Source of the DNA: Diploscapter coronatus
Taxonomy: Eukaryota; Nematoda; Chromadorea; Rhabditida; Rhabditidae
Direction: 5' to 3'
Assembly (NCBI GenBank): GCA_964036155.1
Contig: OZ038423.1
Span: forward strand, 65,239,249-65,303,248
Length of the DNA: 64,000 nt
Positions 1 to 12,790 of the stretch are shown piece by piece (the stretch's first letter is position 1; each line of letters starts with the position of its first letter). The notes under the pieces were generated by a model. That model was not told the DNA's origin. It did not search any database and worked only from the letters and a program-made list of their open reading frames with translations. Position numbers and translations under genes: made by a program.

Positions 1-781
1 GAGGAAGAGAAGCAGCTTGAGGAGATAGTAGAGGGAAATGTAGGATTCGAAGAAACGATCCGACAGAATCGAGAGGAAGAGGAGAAGGGAGAAACCTAGG
101 ACTGAGTTACTGAGGGGAAACTGTCTGTGGGGCAAGACGAGCAGACAGAGGTAGAAGAGGAGCAGACCTGCAACGGAATGAGACAGGTGAATAGAAAGAC
201 GAAGAATTGGGATGATTCATATACCGTTTTTTATCCAACTCTGGTCCTGGCTTTCAATTTTCTAGCTTCTCATTCGCTCTCTCACTTTCAACCGTCCTCT
301 TGCTCCTTTTTTGCTCGACGCATCTAGCTTTAGATGTCGATCAAAGTAAAGCGACTGGCGAGTGGTAGGATGTTGAGTTTAGGAAAATCATTTAGCAACG
401 GTCACGACTCTTTTGTGCAATAATTTTTGGCACAACTAGTCTCAAGAGGCTAGAGAATTGAAATCGAAAGACGAATGTAGAAACGAGAAAAATGAGAGCC
501 AGAGCCAGATTTGGATGAAAAAAAGAGTAACAAAAGCATCGTTTTGTCGCAAACATCCTACACAGGGAAATGAAGAATGACATACCATTGACAATGAGTT
601 GTCTGCATTCGAGATTGACAGACTCGAGAATGGCAGCGAGGAGAATGACGAGAGTGACAACAAGGGTGTTGGCCTGAATACCCGTGGCCTGTTCGGCCCT
701 CCTCATCCAATCTCGCAGCTGTATTTCCATGTCCATCCGTCCTCTCTGCATTTGCACTTGTTCATCTTCCATTTCTGTCAT
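1..781 (-). CDS. REEP5/Yop1-like ER membrane-shaping protein, 3' part outside window
   Basis: Two exons are visible: 586-781 (ATG at 781) and 1-167, which runs off the window. They join in frame across a GT-AG intron (codon split after its first base). The N-terminus is acidic and Gln/Met-rich. It is followed by a segment of the form ATGIQ..TLVVTLVILLAAIL, which matches the KTGV-plus-hydrophobic-hairpin start of REEP5/Yop1 proteins. The second exon is strongly hydrophobic and ends with a FFESYISLYYLLKLLLFL-like stretch, as in the second REEP hairpin. REEP5/Yop1 proteins curve tubular ER membrane. The match is by eye, the usual middle segment is diverged, and the C-terminus is not seen. Confidence 0.5.
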
Positions 782-1019
782 TTTGTTCGCTTATCCGTCA
801 GAGTGGATTTCCTTCGATGACTGCACCGTCGTCGACCATCACAGTTAATGAGCAATCAAGTAAACAAATATTTTTAAAAAACCAAAGAAAAGCTAATTTT
901 AATTCACGAAAAAAATGTAAGAAAAACGTCGATAGTCGATTCTTTAGCATTGTCTGAGTGTAAAATTCAGCTCATAAATTTGATGACTATGTTTGACAGC
1001 CCTGATCCGCTTCATGATT

Positions 1020-3290
1020 TCATTTTAACTTGTCACTGCAATGAAATTTAAAAAAGACAAACTTCATTTCAGCATCGATGTTGACTTTGAGCGGGGCGTA
1101 CAACTCGTCCTCTTCTTCCTGCAGACTCTTCTGCTCTTCCTCCTTCATCTTCGAAATCGAGTCAGCAACCGAAAACGAGAAGCGTTCCAGATTCTGAATC
1201 GAACATTTTTTTCACGAAAAGTATAAGGTGCTTAACTAAAAGCATGTCCTTGATTGGCGAGCAAAATGGTCTAGAAAAAATTAGCAGATTTACACATTAC
1301 GTTAGGTTAAAAAAATATAGCAGGATGGCAATTTTAGACTATAACAACACGATTTGAATAATTGAGTATTTGCCCTTATTTCTAGATATCCAAAAGGTCG
1401 TTCTCTCATATTCTAAAAGTATCGTGCTCTCTCGTCGTAATATTCAATTTTTCGACTTTACCGATCATTTATCAATTAGTGAAACGTTAAAGAAATTTTT
1501 TAGCCAAAATCAAAACTAGTTTCGATAAAGTCACTGAAACTAAAAAATACCTCCAAAACAGCCAGGTTGGACGTGGAATTGATGAACTTGGTGGGTTCGA
1601 AGTCAGGAAAAGTGGCCTGCATCTGCTTTGCATGGGACGGCGACTGCTGGTAGATCTTATACACGATCGCCAGCATTTTCGGGTTCGAAAACAGCAGGCC
1701 GATGTCATCCAACTTCTTCAGATGATATAAGGCAGCTGAATTGTCAACATTAGACAATTGCACTCAAATTTAGAAGTAGAAAAGACTGATTTGCGACTGT
1801 TTTGTTGCAAACCTGATCACTTTTTAATCGAAATATTCACGCTAGCATGAAGTATAAAAATAAACCCACCAACCTTTGAAATGTCCCTTGAGATAGAAGG
1901 CAATGGCGAGTGCCTCGGTGACAGAAGTGGTCTGCAGAGCAGAGGCCCGGTGCAGAGATTCGATTCCGCTGTCGAGATGTCCCTGTCGAATGAAGAACTC
2001 GCCCAGTCTCTGCCAGAGATCGATGCGGTGCGGCAGAATGCGAAGGATCTCGCAGAGGTATTTGGGCAGGTGGGGGGTATCCAGGCACAGCAGACGGTTG
2101 TTGATCGACACGTACAGACGCACGAGTTTGGAATTGCTGAAAATAATGAATGAGAATATACGAGTTTCGTCATTAATGACTAGAAATGATAGAAGAAGCG
2201 AAACTCCCTACAACTTTGCAATCTTTCTTCAATATTTCTTTCAAGCCATTTTGGTTTTCTATTCAGTCACTACTTCTGACAAGGCAAGCATTTGACCTCG
2301 GTCCGGCTTTTTGACTGCGAGCAAGTGGGACCTACAAAATCAGCGATGCCAATTTGGTAGATCCCACTTTCTCGCATTCAAAAAGCCGGACTCGAGGTCA
2401 AATGTTTCTCTTGCAAATAAAATAAACTGCGTATTTAACCTGTCGATTTGGGTCTCTTCATTTGTAGTCGAATCGAATTTCTTTCTGATTTCATCGAAAA
2501 GAGAGTGGTTGCACAACTCGATCATCCAACTCCTCGCCTTTTCTGTCTGCCCCGAAGAGGCCGCCGCAGAGGCCTCGGCATATTTCCTCTGCACTTCTGC
2601 CTCCTGTAATTGAATATGTCAAAAACCTGCTACATCATTCATTGCAGTCAGGAAAGTTTGAAAGAGTAGATGAGAAAATTTGATCAGGGACGTTCGGAAT
2701 TTCAATTTTGAAAACTTAGGAATCGGAATTGAAACTCCGAGACAAAACGTCGAATCAGAATTCCGAATTTATCTTTCTCTGGCTCGTAATTTCAAACATT
2801 TACCAGATTCTCCCTAGTCTTGTCTCTGACATGCAACTCATTGCAAATGTCTGCATGCTCGTCCTGCCAAGCAGCCTCTGCCCACTCCTCGTCATCGCTA
2901 TCCGTGTCATTGTTATTCGATTCTTCTTCCTGTTTTTGAACTAATCAATTATACTTTAAAAATAATCAAGAATTTCCAGTTTAGGATTAATTGCAATTTT
3001 AGCCTCTAGTTCAGAACAACTCGCAAATCTAACCTGTTCATCGTCACTGCCACTGCTGCTTCCACTGAATGTCTCGTCCCCACTCGAAGAGTCGTCCGAT
3101 CCGCTCTTCTTCCCTCCTGAATCCGAGTCCGAACTCGAAGAGGACGATCCACTCTAAATTGCCTTCCATCATTCATCCCCACTCCCGGTCTCTGTCCAAC
3201 CTGACTGCTCTCGAGACTCGTTTCCCCGTCGTCTTCTGTGCTCGTCTCGGAGCCGTTCTCGTCTTCCTTTTCTTCTTCTGTATTGCCCAT
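1020..3290 (-). CDS. TPR-type protein resembling the N-terminus of CABIN1
   Basis: Seven exons on the minus strand: 3201-3290, 3034-3153, 2804-2929, 2440-2603, 1874-2136, 1551-1735 and 1020-1193 (TGA at 1020-1022), 373 aa in total. All junctions are GT-AG and in phase. Residues 1-110 are Ser/Glu/Asp-rich and low in complexity. The middle is a run of helical repeats with TPR character (LWQRLGEFFIRQGHLDSGIE, then ALAIAFYLKGHFKAALYHL). The pattern of helices resembles the N-terminal TPR array of CABIN1, a subunit of the HIRA histone-chaperone complex, but human CABIN1 is about 2,200 aa, so this would be a short relative. The C-terminal exon is a charged Glu/Lys segment. The TPR call is fairly safe; the CABIN1 link is a guess. 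Confidence 0.5.
2289..2404. repeat. near-perfect 48-bp inverted repeat (hairpin) in an intron
   Basis: The arm 2289-2335 is complementary to 2357-2404 over about 48 bp with three mismatches and one bulge, leaving a 21-base loop. Pairing continues weakly outward. It lies within the intron 2137-2439 of the TPR gene. It is either a small foldback or MITE-type element or the source of a long hairpin RNA. Confidence 0.85.
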
Positions 3291-3299
3291 CTTCGAAGA

Positions 3300-5690
3300 C
3301 TGAAAATAAAAAAATAATCAAAATTATTTCGATAAACGATTTTGAATAGGGTATGTGAGAGAACAGCATAAAGCAAGCGCCGACAATAGAGGTAGAGACG
3401 CATGTAAAAGTAGACAGAAGGGGGCGAATACGAAAGTCTGCGGATATTCAAAAAGTTTTGTTGTTGTTTAAATTTGAAAAGAAGTCACCACCAGGTCGTT
3501 ATCATGATGCTTAACGATTATATTTTGAAATATATCCCTTTTCTAAATATCATAAAAATTAACATTTAGCCTTTCATTTTGCAAAATAATTGCTTCATCA
3601 AATATTTATTAACTTTCGCAATCATAAAGCAATTACCATTTGAGAAAATTCGAATATCGAAGTATAATCTCTATTACCATTGACTTTTATGCAGGGTTTT
3701 GCATTGTAATGAGGTATCGAAGTGTGAGCAGAGCTTAGAATTAAATAATTATCGTTGCAAAATTTGGTAATCTGGAAAAAAAAAACGACAGCAAAACGAG
3801 ACGACGTACGAAATGGTATAGGGTAGGGTAGGCGAAATGTTCTTGTATGTTTCTTTTCCAATGCTATCCGTCATCAGCGTAGTCGAAAACTCTCAGGGAC
3901 AAAAAATCAGCTCGAAAATTGAGGGTCGACTTTTTGGGTACTACCCATACTCAATTCCTAAGAATAACGTGTCATATGTAGCAATTTGGCATATTGACTA
4001 GAAAGAAGGCTGACATTTTTTATTGTTTTGTGCTTAGATTTGCAGGTGATTTATTTATTTATGAGCTAAGTTTATCAAAAGCATATTTTATGAAATAAGA
4101 TTTTTAAAGATCATTCATTGAGGCTAGAAATTTGACATTTATTATGCAACTGTAGCTAGATCTTGATTCGATAATGAATGAATCTGGTTATTATGATTAT
4201 TGCTGCTGATCGTGGATATCAAAGGGCTCAGTTTATTGTTCCTTCTGAAATTCATGTCAGCTGAAGTATGAATTACGCAATTAACATCTAGAAATCAGTC
4301 ATTTTTAATATTATAATTTCATACTTTTTCGAGAAATATTGTCTAATGGCTTGACGTCGTTTCGGACTGGCAATTATAAACGAAAGTGGCATAGTTATGC
4401 ACGACAAGAATGCGTCAAATATCCGTGAAACTATGAAAGTCACCCCATATTTATTGACAGTGTCATCCGCGTTTAATGCTTAAAGTTTTGTTTCATTTTG
4501 AGCACGCTCTAAATCATTACTATAATAATATAAGTATACTAATACTGTCCAGCTGATCGTTGATGCCTAAATGAATTTTTATGATTATTTTTGTATATGA
4601 AATAATTATATAATTTCAAATGTCGTAAATCAAATCACACAATAGAAAAATGAATTTAGTTGTACTGGCAGCAACCCCTATCCACAAAATGAGTGTATAC
4701 CACTGCGCACCAAAATCTTTGGTGCGCAGTGGCCGTTCCCCGTTTATCATCTTCGGATTCAAGTGTTCCTTAAATCTTTCTCACTGATCTCAGTCTCAGT
4801 ATCATTTCTTCGAAAATATTATAAACACGATGAATCAGAGTTGAATTGATATTTGTAAAAAGCCCAATTAAAAAGTTAAGCTTAAAGGGTATCCCGGATC
4901 AGGTTTTGCATCCTGTCCCTGTGATTTCAGAGTTTAACAGCCAAAGGGGTCAAATTAACTGTTTAATTTTCTTACATACTGCACGAATAAAGGTATCATG
5001 GTATATAATATCCTTCGATTATCAGATTTATGTTTCAGATTTGACGATAATCTTGCCAAGTCACGAAATTTGAAATATAAAGCAAAGTAGAGAAGCGATC
5101 CAAAAAGAGCCAGAATATCCACAGATGAGCATGCTAACTAAATATATTGAATTATTATGCGATTTCTAATGCACCAAAAAACAAAATAGAATGAAGTAAC
5201 GTAAGAAAGGGTTACACAGTGTCGAACAAAATTATCGGATAATCCTCATTCTGTGTCGACATCAAAAATTTCAAAATCTGTATTCTACACTGATCGAATT
5301 TAGCTGACTCTGTGAAAACATATTGTACGTGAAAAACATGAAATTATGCTAAATTTCAGCCAAATCTGAAGAAATGCAAGTGACTTTTCTAAACCTTGAC
5401 ACAGGGATAGAGGATAGGTGACTCGAAACTGTTATCTCCTATTGTATTATGACTAGAGAGGTCGAATGTTTTTTAAACCAACGAGGCCATCATTTCGGGG
5501 TCATTTATTACTCTAATTGATATTTTGGTTTCATGAAATTAATAGACAATTAACGGGGTAATTAACGATAAATTGAAACGGCGGAAAAATTCATGCGTTC
5601 TTTCTCTCCCTTGAAAGGGGGAGACTTTGCCTTTCCAATCATAACACTTTACTCAGGCTTAAAGTATTGAAAACATGATGTCTTCAACTT
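3300..5690. other. intergenic, no gene seen
   Basis: AT-rich DNA with no exon-like open frames on either strand. The only structured item is the short perfect palindrome at 4700-4732. Part of it may hold the missing last exon or exons of the receptor gene at 5693-8034. Confidence 0.5.
4700..4732. repeat. perfect 15-bp inverted repeat, 3-base loop
   Basis: CCACTGCGCACCAAA is followed by ATC and its exact reverse complement. The element is GC-rich in an AT-rich intergenic region. It is not followed by a T run and is not beside a gene end that I can see. Confidence 0.9.
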
Positions 5691-5692
5691 AC

Positions 5693-8034
5693 AATTAGAA
5701 TTAGTCCATATTCTAATTTTTTATACCCAACCACAGACATGGTTGTAATAATAAAAGGCGCTAAATTGTTAATTATCACAAACAGCATAATGCAACGAAT
5801 AATCATTTTCAAACTATCCCTGCAATTTTCATTGTACTAATAGTGCAAATGGTTTTTCACTTACCTGGTAAGCAGATTTGTTAGTCGTGGTAGTTCATAC
5901 ATGAGCACAAGTCGTTGGATAATAAGGCAGATGCTAAGCAATGCTACGGCTGAACTCACTATCGGAATCAAGAAGAAGAGGCAAATGGAGAGATAAAATA
6001 TACATATGATAGTTTGCACCCAAGCATAGCTATCTAGCAAATCGGTAACCTGTAATTGATGGTATGGTGAAATGGCTTTTTGTATATATGACGCTATGAT
6101 GAAATGAGAAAATGATAGTATGTCTTAAATCGAGAGTATTTATGAAGTAGTATAGGCAATAATCGAACTTCAAATGTTTCCAATTCAAGAACTCATTTCA
6201 TCATTTGCGAACTTCTTACCCAATAAATAATTTTATTATTAGGATTGTTCTTAATTAAGTCTAAATTACTTTTCTAAAAATGAGTGTACAGTGAAGGTCA
6301 AAAGTTTGGAACAATTGTGATTATGAGTGTAGCCTGGTAGGACCAATAATTGTAGATAAATTTGAGTGAAGTTGGCAGGAATTCTCAATACACAGTGTAA
6401 CAGAATCGAACTGATTACAATCAATGTTTCTATCCCTAAACTCGCTCATCTCTAACTTTGCATGCTCCTCCCCTTGTCGTGACAGTCCCTTCCCAGTCTT
6501 ACCTAGAGGATTTCCTCTCTGTACAACACCTAACTGCAAGCTTGCTTTCTCCTGTTCCCTCTCTCACTACACTATTGGACTCACATACTCCATGTTGAGT
6601 ATTGAACATGGACTCTATCTCGTAATCTCTAAAATCTAAATCATACTAGGAGAATTAATACAATCTTCGGAAGTCAAGGTATTTCTATACCCCAGCGAAC
6701 GAAAAAGTATTATAACAGAGAAGAATATGTGTGCGAAGTTTCATTCTAATTAATCCGCAACTATGAAATATACCAGTCTGGATTCATAACGATAACTTTT
6801 CAAAACTTTCGGTTATCACTTTATAGAGAAATTTTAACGAATGCAAATTACCAAGCAAATAGAAGCCTAATACAGGTATCAAGACTGTGACAGACAGTGA
6901 TAATAATAATACAGATAATACCACCGGAAAGAAATTTGCCAATCTTCTCATTTGGTAATATATTGGATAATAAGGCGCCTATAATCAATAATATTATAAC
7001 ATTTGCTAAATAAGTCAAATTACATCCTTTAATTCCAATAACTCGTCGTCGGAAATTTTTAATAATACACTAGGTATAATACTTGAAAAAAGAAATATAA
7101 TGGGGACAATAATCATCACAAAGTAATAATCTTCGAACTGTTCAATAGATGTATTTAAATCTAACGCTGAAAACCATATTTTAATTAAGACCCTACAAAA
7201 TTTTTCATATGGTGATATTATTATGAAGATTTTTACTCCTTAAATTAATATATCTCACCGATAAGAACATATTCATCTGCTTCCATAGGTAAGATTATTG
7301 AAAACTTAGACAATTTACAAGTACCAATAGAGTCGAAATTTATCGTGCTTTGTTTGATACGTTCTAGAAAATTTCAAGTTATATACTTCAGCCGACAGGT
7401 GAATTAGAACGACAGTAACAAAAGATTAATTTAGTTCATTTTCTTCGTCTTAATGTAAGTAAAATATCGACTTAAAAATTCCATTAATATTTAATGAAGA
7501 GATATATTTTATTGCTATAGAATCTGAGGAGGTAGATACTGTATACTATTTACAACTCGCTTTTGCACGAGCCACACCTCTCCTTCTCTTCATTCTTCTT
7601 TTCTTTGCTACCTCTTTCGTCCCTTCAGCGTACCTACTATTTTTGGGGGTCGAGCCTAGGAGAGGAGAGTTGCAAAGAGCGTGCAGTATCTACTTCCTCA
7701 CAGTCCATAATATGTATTGAAAATGTTATGTTCTAACTTTCGTTTCTCATATAGTAGAGAGCAAATGTTTTCCAGAAGTGAATATTCACCAGATTTTTCA
7801 TCTAATATTGTCATTGTCAAATATCAAATATATGTTACTTGATAATAAATTTTCAGAAAAACTGAAGATAACAATAACTTTACCCTTTATCAATAAAACT
7901 TGTAATGAGTGAAAGGTACGATCTGATTTCCAATTAGTATAAGAAAAAAACGATGCAAAACTCACATTCTTGAAAAATATCGCCTTATGGCCTGACGTCG
8001 GCTGAGGAGTCTGATTTTTAATGAGCATTTCCAT
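5693..8034 (-). CDS. 7TM receptor-like gene, incomplete model
   Basis: Clear minus-strand exons are 7966-8034 (possible start exon), 7024-7166 (TM1-like, FVMIIVPIIFLFSSIIPSVLL), 6852-6978 (TM2-like, FFPVVLSVLLLSLSVTVLIP), 5865-6049 (TM5-like, followed by a basic loop) and 5693-5819 (TM6-like, RCIMLFVIINNLAPFIITTM). The last two join in phase 2 and the third is phase 0 with the second, but the exon or exons for TM3-TM4 (6.1-6.8 kb) and TM7 (below 5690) could not be placed. The layout resembles the neighbouring receptor at 9003-11805, so this is probably a distant tandem paralogue. Nematode chemoreceptor families look like this, but I cannot assign a family. It may be a pseudogene. Confidence 0.45.
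7516..7712 (-). mobile_element. MITE copy 1 (TTATGGACTG ends)
   Basis: One of three copies of a roughly 200-bp non-coding element (the others are at 51532 and 56464). The right end reads CAGTCCATAA then TA; the left end has diverged. This copy lies in the opposite orientation to the others. TA flanks suggest a Tc1/mariner-type MITE. Confidence 0.75.
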
Positions 8035-8344
8035 TAGTTAAGGCTACATTTCGTATCAAATACCAGAACAGCTGATTTACATTGAACATTTGAAGTTTGA
8101 ATATTAAATTTTGCTGTTGGTTACAGAGTCTAATCACGAAAATAGCAGAACATATTTATTTTCAATGTTCAAAAATTATTAAATGATTTAAAAAACTAAA
8201 ATTCCAAAATTAATTTCACAAATATTAAAAAACTGGAAATTTGTCAAAAAAGGAAAGGTTTAGATTGTTGATTCTCGATGATTAATGGTTGAAACTACCA
8301 CTATATGATTTGTGGTTGATGAGCGACTCTTTCTGAAATAATAT

Positions 8345-11300
8345 CGACTTTAAAGTGATGAAAGATTCAAATTGGCTGCGATTACCATCGGATTTGGATG
8401 TGATTCAAGAATCCTGATTGTGAGAGTTAACAAAAGAGCGATATATTTTTGGCATAATTTGTGCAAAGAAATGTGTGTTAATTTCGCAAAAATGAAGCTC
8501 CACATTATTATTTTCAGATCTTTTCTGAATCCAAAATCTGAATCCGGTATAAAGCATGATCGAAATCGGTTAATGATTAGAATATAGACATATTAGTCTA
8601 TTAAAACTAGCTTGTTTGCCGACGGAGTTTCTTTACTCAAATAAATATTTTGTAAGTAGTAGTATTATTTCAATTACAATTAGTCCGAATTTTCAAATAT
8701 CCACAAGGTGATTTTAATGGGATAATTAGTGTACATAGACTGTACTCTGACACCAGTAATGTATGAATTTTATCTTACAAGATAAGATGCTACACTTTGA
8801 TATCAGCCATTTTCGAACAGAATGAATAAAAACAATATTTTATTGAACATTCGACAAATTAGACAAATTTTCGGAATGCATTTGAATCGATAAAGTAAAG
8901 TGAATAAATCAATTTAAGTAAGAAAAAACTAAGCAATTGTGAGCTGTATAAACTTTGCCTATACATATGGAACGTCTTTTCACATTTTACCACGATTTCA
9001 GATCAGTTTGTTGGCGCTTGTGATGATAATAAAATACTATTCGAGTTCAATTGCTTCGGACGATGAGGTGTAACTTGAATAACATTAAATAATTCTTTAT
9101 TAGTCGATGATGTAGTAGTGTTGTTCTTCTGAAATTGTTCTTTTTTCTTTTACATGCATATGTACAGAAACTACCTTGATCAATCCTTTTATTAAGAAAA
9201 ATAGGGGAACTATTTGGAGGAATGGTCCATATTGGAAAATAATGATAATAATGGTCTGAAAGTCTTTTTTAATGCTTTCTTGGTAGAAAATTTAACTTAT
9301 TCTAGTGTGGATCCATTTCTTATGTTAGAAAAGTATACTGCTCAAGGTTTATTCAGAAAACAATTCCTAACTTTACAGTTGCTCTTTCTAAGCCCATAAT
9401 GTGAAAGGGGTATTTTGATTCCTCAAAGCACGATTAGCCGAGTTCTATTTTCAAAAATTTTAAGTAACACTCATGTGCCTCCTATCCGACACAAAACTAT
9501 TATCGTTTATGTAAATAGTGGTAAGGTTGAAGGATTCACTATTTAGAGCGTTCTTTTTAGGATTTCTCAGCGCATATTTTTAGAATATATGTTGGTAAAA
9601 CAGGTCTTCCCATTTCTTTTGTTAGTTATATGAAAATTTGTTATTAATAATTCTTACTCGTATAAAAAATATCACTAAGTTTAACAAAAGTTCATCATCG
9701 AGCCAATGACATACATCTAAAATATTCTAATAAGTTCTCTCAAATTTTTAATTTTGAAGCTATGAAACTAGTTGATTTATGTTATTTTTCGTTGAATCGT
9801 GAACAATTTTCATTGTTTCAAAATTCTTTCGATCCTATCGTTCTTTTGGGTTAGAACGTTTTAAAATATATCGAATCTCTGCTTTTTCCGTTTGTAAATA
9901 AACAAAAAGACATTATGCTACGACTTATCCAAGGGACAAAATAGTTTAGGAATTAAATTTCATTAAAACTTTTGAATAAGCAGTGTCGTACTCGCTGTAA
10001 CGAATCTCGGCATTTTAAACCCGAGATTGGTTATAAATACAAACGAATGTGATTTGATATGTTAATCAAGTTTGAGAAATCAATTATTCGCAGATTCGTC
10101 CTCTTAACGGACTCATTGCATATGGAAAAATGATTACAATGAAAACATAATTAATTTTGCACAGGATGTTTAAGATATCGAAATTAGAAGATTACGAAAA
10201 CATCCTACCTACAAGTTCTTGTTTCTTATTGTCCCAAACAAGACAGAAATCGTATAGTTGAAAAATAATTAAATCATTTGCTACCACTTCGCATAAAATC
10301 TAAACGTTATACATATTCATTTTCAACATAATATGGTGCAACACTGATCGGGCTAACTTACATGCGCCATTAGGTATCGATTTAAGTGTCGTTCAGAGTT
10401 TCTTGCACTTGGGCTCAGATTGCCATACGACTTAAAACACCGCTTTAGATAAATAAACGCGGCAATGCTAATTATCGTCTGAGTATAACTTGCTATGATC
10501 GGAACTATCATAGTGTAAAAATCCTAAAAAATTATCTACATAATTGACATTAATCATTTATTTTGATAATATTCGTTTAACTTACAACCCATTGACCAAG
10601 AGTCGTTGCATATAATTGTATATCACCAACTTGATATCCGTTCAACCAGATCATTGCAAACTGAATTAGTTGGGGGATACAGCCAAAAACAATATGGAAT
10701 CCGGCCAATATCCAAAACATAATGGAAAATAGCTGAGTTATTTTTTCATTGCGGTGACTAAATTGAACCATTTTGTATCGAAACCGACATATGCATGTGG
10801 AAGAATTTCTAACAGTGAAAATGTCCTAGCTCTATATATCGTAACTTCAGTCGAAACGAATCTTATGACCATTATTAACCATGTATTTTGAAGAGCCATA
10901 AGTAACTTATACAATAATTCCTATAATTCTATTTGTCAGTTGTCAGTGAAAACTTTAAACTATGTTAGATTTAAGTCAGCTCTATATGTCAAATAAATTT
11001 AAAATAAAGTGGTATTTTAGTTATTTGGAAAAGTTGCGACAGAAAAATAGATACGTTCTGGCAAAATAATGTATGAAAAACTACAATAATACGATCCATA
11101 CTATTTCACAAAATGTTGACACTTTTCTGTAGCAACGTAGATGATATTTTAAACGATTCACTTAAACTGGAGATAAATATTGATTAATACACGTGGCTAA
11201 AATTTTAAATTACGTTACCCTGTATGCTTTATCATATTGGCAGCACAAGGGTATAACTTCATAATAGAGAACAAACAAATCCTAAAGTATTATCCTGCTT

Positions 11301-12545
11301 TAATGCATAATATTGAATATTGCATCATAAAATAATAATAATATAAAACTTACATATATAAATGAATAGATAAAAAGGAATATATTTAGAATGAGTAAGG
11401 TGACTATTAGTTTTTCGAATTGTGAAAACGTTTCACGTTTTCGGAATAACCGATACATGATAAATATGGCCATAAAAATCGGCACGAACAAGATGATATA
11501 TAAAATGCCCGGGATTTGATATCCTGTAAATGAATTTATTTTTTGAAGATAGCATCGATATAAAACTATTTAACTAACTTGTATAAAGTCCATCTAGATT
11601 AAGTATGACAGTTTTCCACGTAATGATGGCTTTGTAAAGTAATGAATCTGATGTTAAATATTCTAAAATTGTAAATCGTTACTGAGGTTCATAAAAAAAA
11701 ATCAATGCAGAATAGTATTTAAGAATAAGTAAACTGAAAAATTAATTCACCTTTACAAAAACCATAATCCGTTGCATTAGGCGTAGGTTCAAGGCACCAA
11801 GACATTCGATTCTGCGAATTATTTCTCTAATGATAGTAATAAATCTGTAGAATAACAATTTGAGAAAATGATCCCAATACAGTACGATTTAGGAAGGGTA
11901 GCGCTTTCGAAATAAAAATGGGAAAACTTGAAATGGATCGAGTAACAGTGCAGAACGTTGCTTAGGCAATCAGCTCTATTTATAATACTCGCCCAACTTA
12001 TAATTGTGTAAATTCAATTTCATACTCTAACACTCTAATTATGCCCGCCCTATGTCTTGCGAAACTATAAAAATTTTTATATAAAAGTTGCAGAAGGTGC
12101 GAGACTAGAAAATCGACTTTTTCAGATAATCAAAAATTGTACCTGCATTAAGATTTGTCTGCTAGTTAAAAAAATTTATTAGTTTGGGAATTAGGTGATG
12201 TGCTGAAGTTGTGCATAACTCATCATCAGGGTTGTTTGGGGTGCAGTTGATTTTCATTGGGGTGTGATGTGGGCAGTGAGATTTTTGGAAAAACTTGCGG
12301 TGCGCCATCTTACTCCACCGCCAACATTCCTGCCCATCATGTGAATTCTAAAACAGTAATTCCATGCACAGAGTAGTTTTATCATTGTCTACGAGATGTG
12401 TCAAGGTCTCTATGAGTTTCCTATAACTATGAAGAATATCGTGATACGGTATGATATCGGTAATCTATGAACGGCGAAGTCTGGCCATTTTCTGACACTT
12501 CCGTGTTCATCATAAACATGCATAATTGTCGCTCTAATGATGGCT
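8345..12545. repeat. segmental duplication, copy 1
   Basis: This block is repeated in the same orientation at about 47955-52100. It holds the receptor gene 9003-11805 and its flanks. Identity is high in exons and introns, with small indels; for example, copy 1 has about 100 bases near 9800-9930 that copy 2 lacks. Ends were judged by eye and are approximate. Confidence 0.85.
9003..11805 (-). CDS. 7TM (rhodopsin-like) receptor, chemoreceptor-type
   Basis: Minus-strand exons: 11751-11805 (start MSWCLEPTPNATDYGFCK, with an N-glycosylation site), 11579-11662, 11354-11523 (TM1 and TM2), 11219-11281, 10586-10825 (TM3-TM4, with a CRFRYK motif in the DRY position), 10362-10523 (TM5, ending in a basic loop), 9175-9255 (TM7-like, FQYGPFLQIVPLFFLIKGLI) and 9003-9128 (Ser/Thr/Asn-rich tail, TGA at 9003-9005). 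Phases agree at every junction used. No good exon for TM6 was found between 9256 and 10361; a hydrophobic candidate near 10100-10160 lacks an AG acceptor. It is therefore either intact with an exon I missed or a decaying gene. Family not assigned. Confidence 0.6.
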
Positions 12546-12595
12546 TTGAAGTTGTCACGATACGAACATTCGAACTTCAAGTACGAATCTGTCAT
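12410..12595 (-). pseudogene. possible receptor exon fragment
   Basis: An open frame in the minus strand contains FKAIIRATIMHVYDEHG, which resembles the second exon of the receptor at 9003-11805 (YKAIITWKTVIL). No further exons of such a gene were seen. It is weak evidence of another broken receptor copy between the duplicated block and the histones. Confidence 0.25.
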
Positions 12596-12790
12596 TGTAA
12601 TAGCTGATTACACAAGTTTAGTACTTATGACAGATTTTTAAGAATCGATAATCATAATCTATGTATACGAATAAATTTGTTTGAGAATGATTATTTTGAT
12701 ACATTTTCAGATTCGTGAAAAGCAGTGCGCAGAGGAGGGAGCGCAAGAAAATCACAACTTGGCACATTTTCCCTCTATGCCTATGCTCAC

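Noticed and set aside
2311..2613. plus-strand 100-codon open frame
   Set aside because: Shadow of minus-strand exon 4 of the TPR gene plus the hairpin; no own features.
10060..10160. hydrophobic stretch (YVFIVIIFPYAM) as the missing TM6 exon of the receptor
   Set aside because: No AG acceptor in copy 1, and copy 2 reads into a stop; phase does not fit the neighbours.
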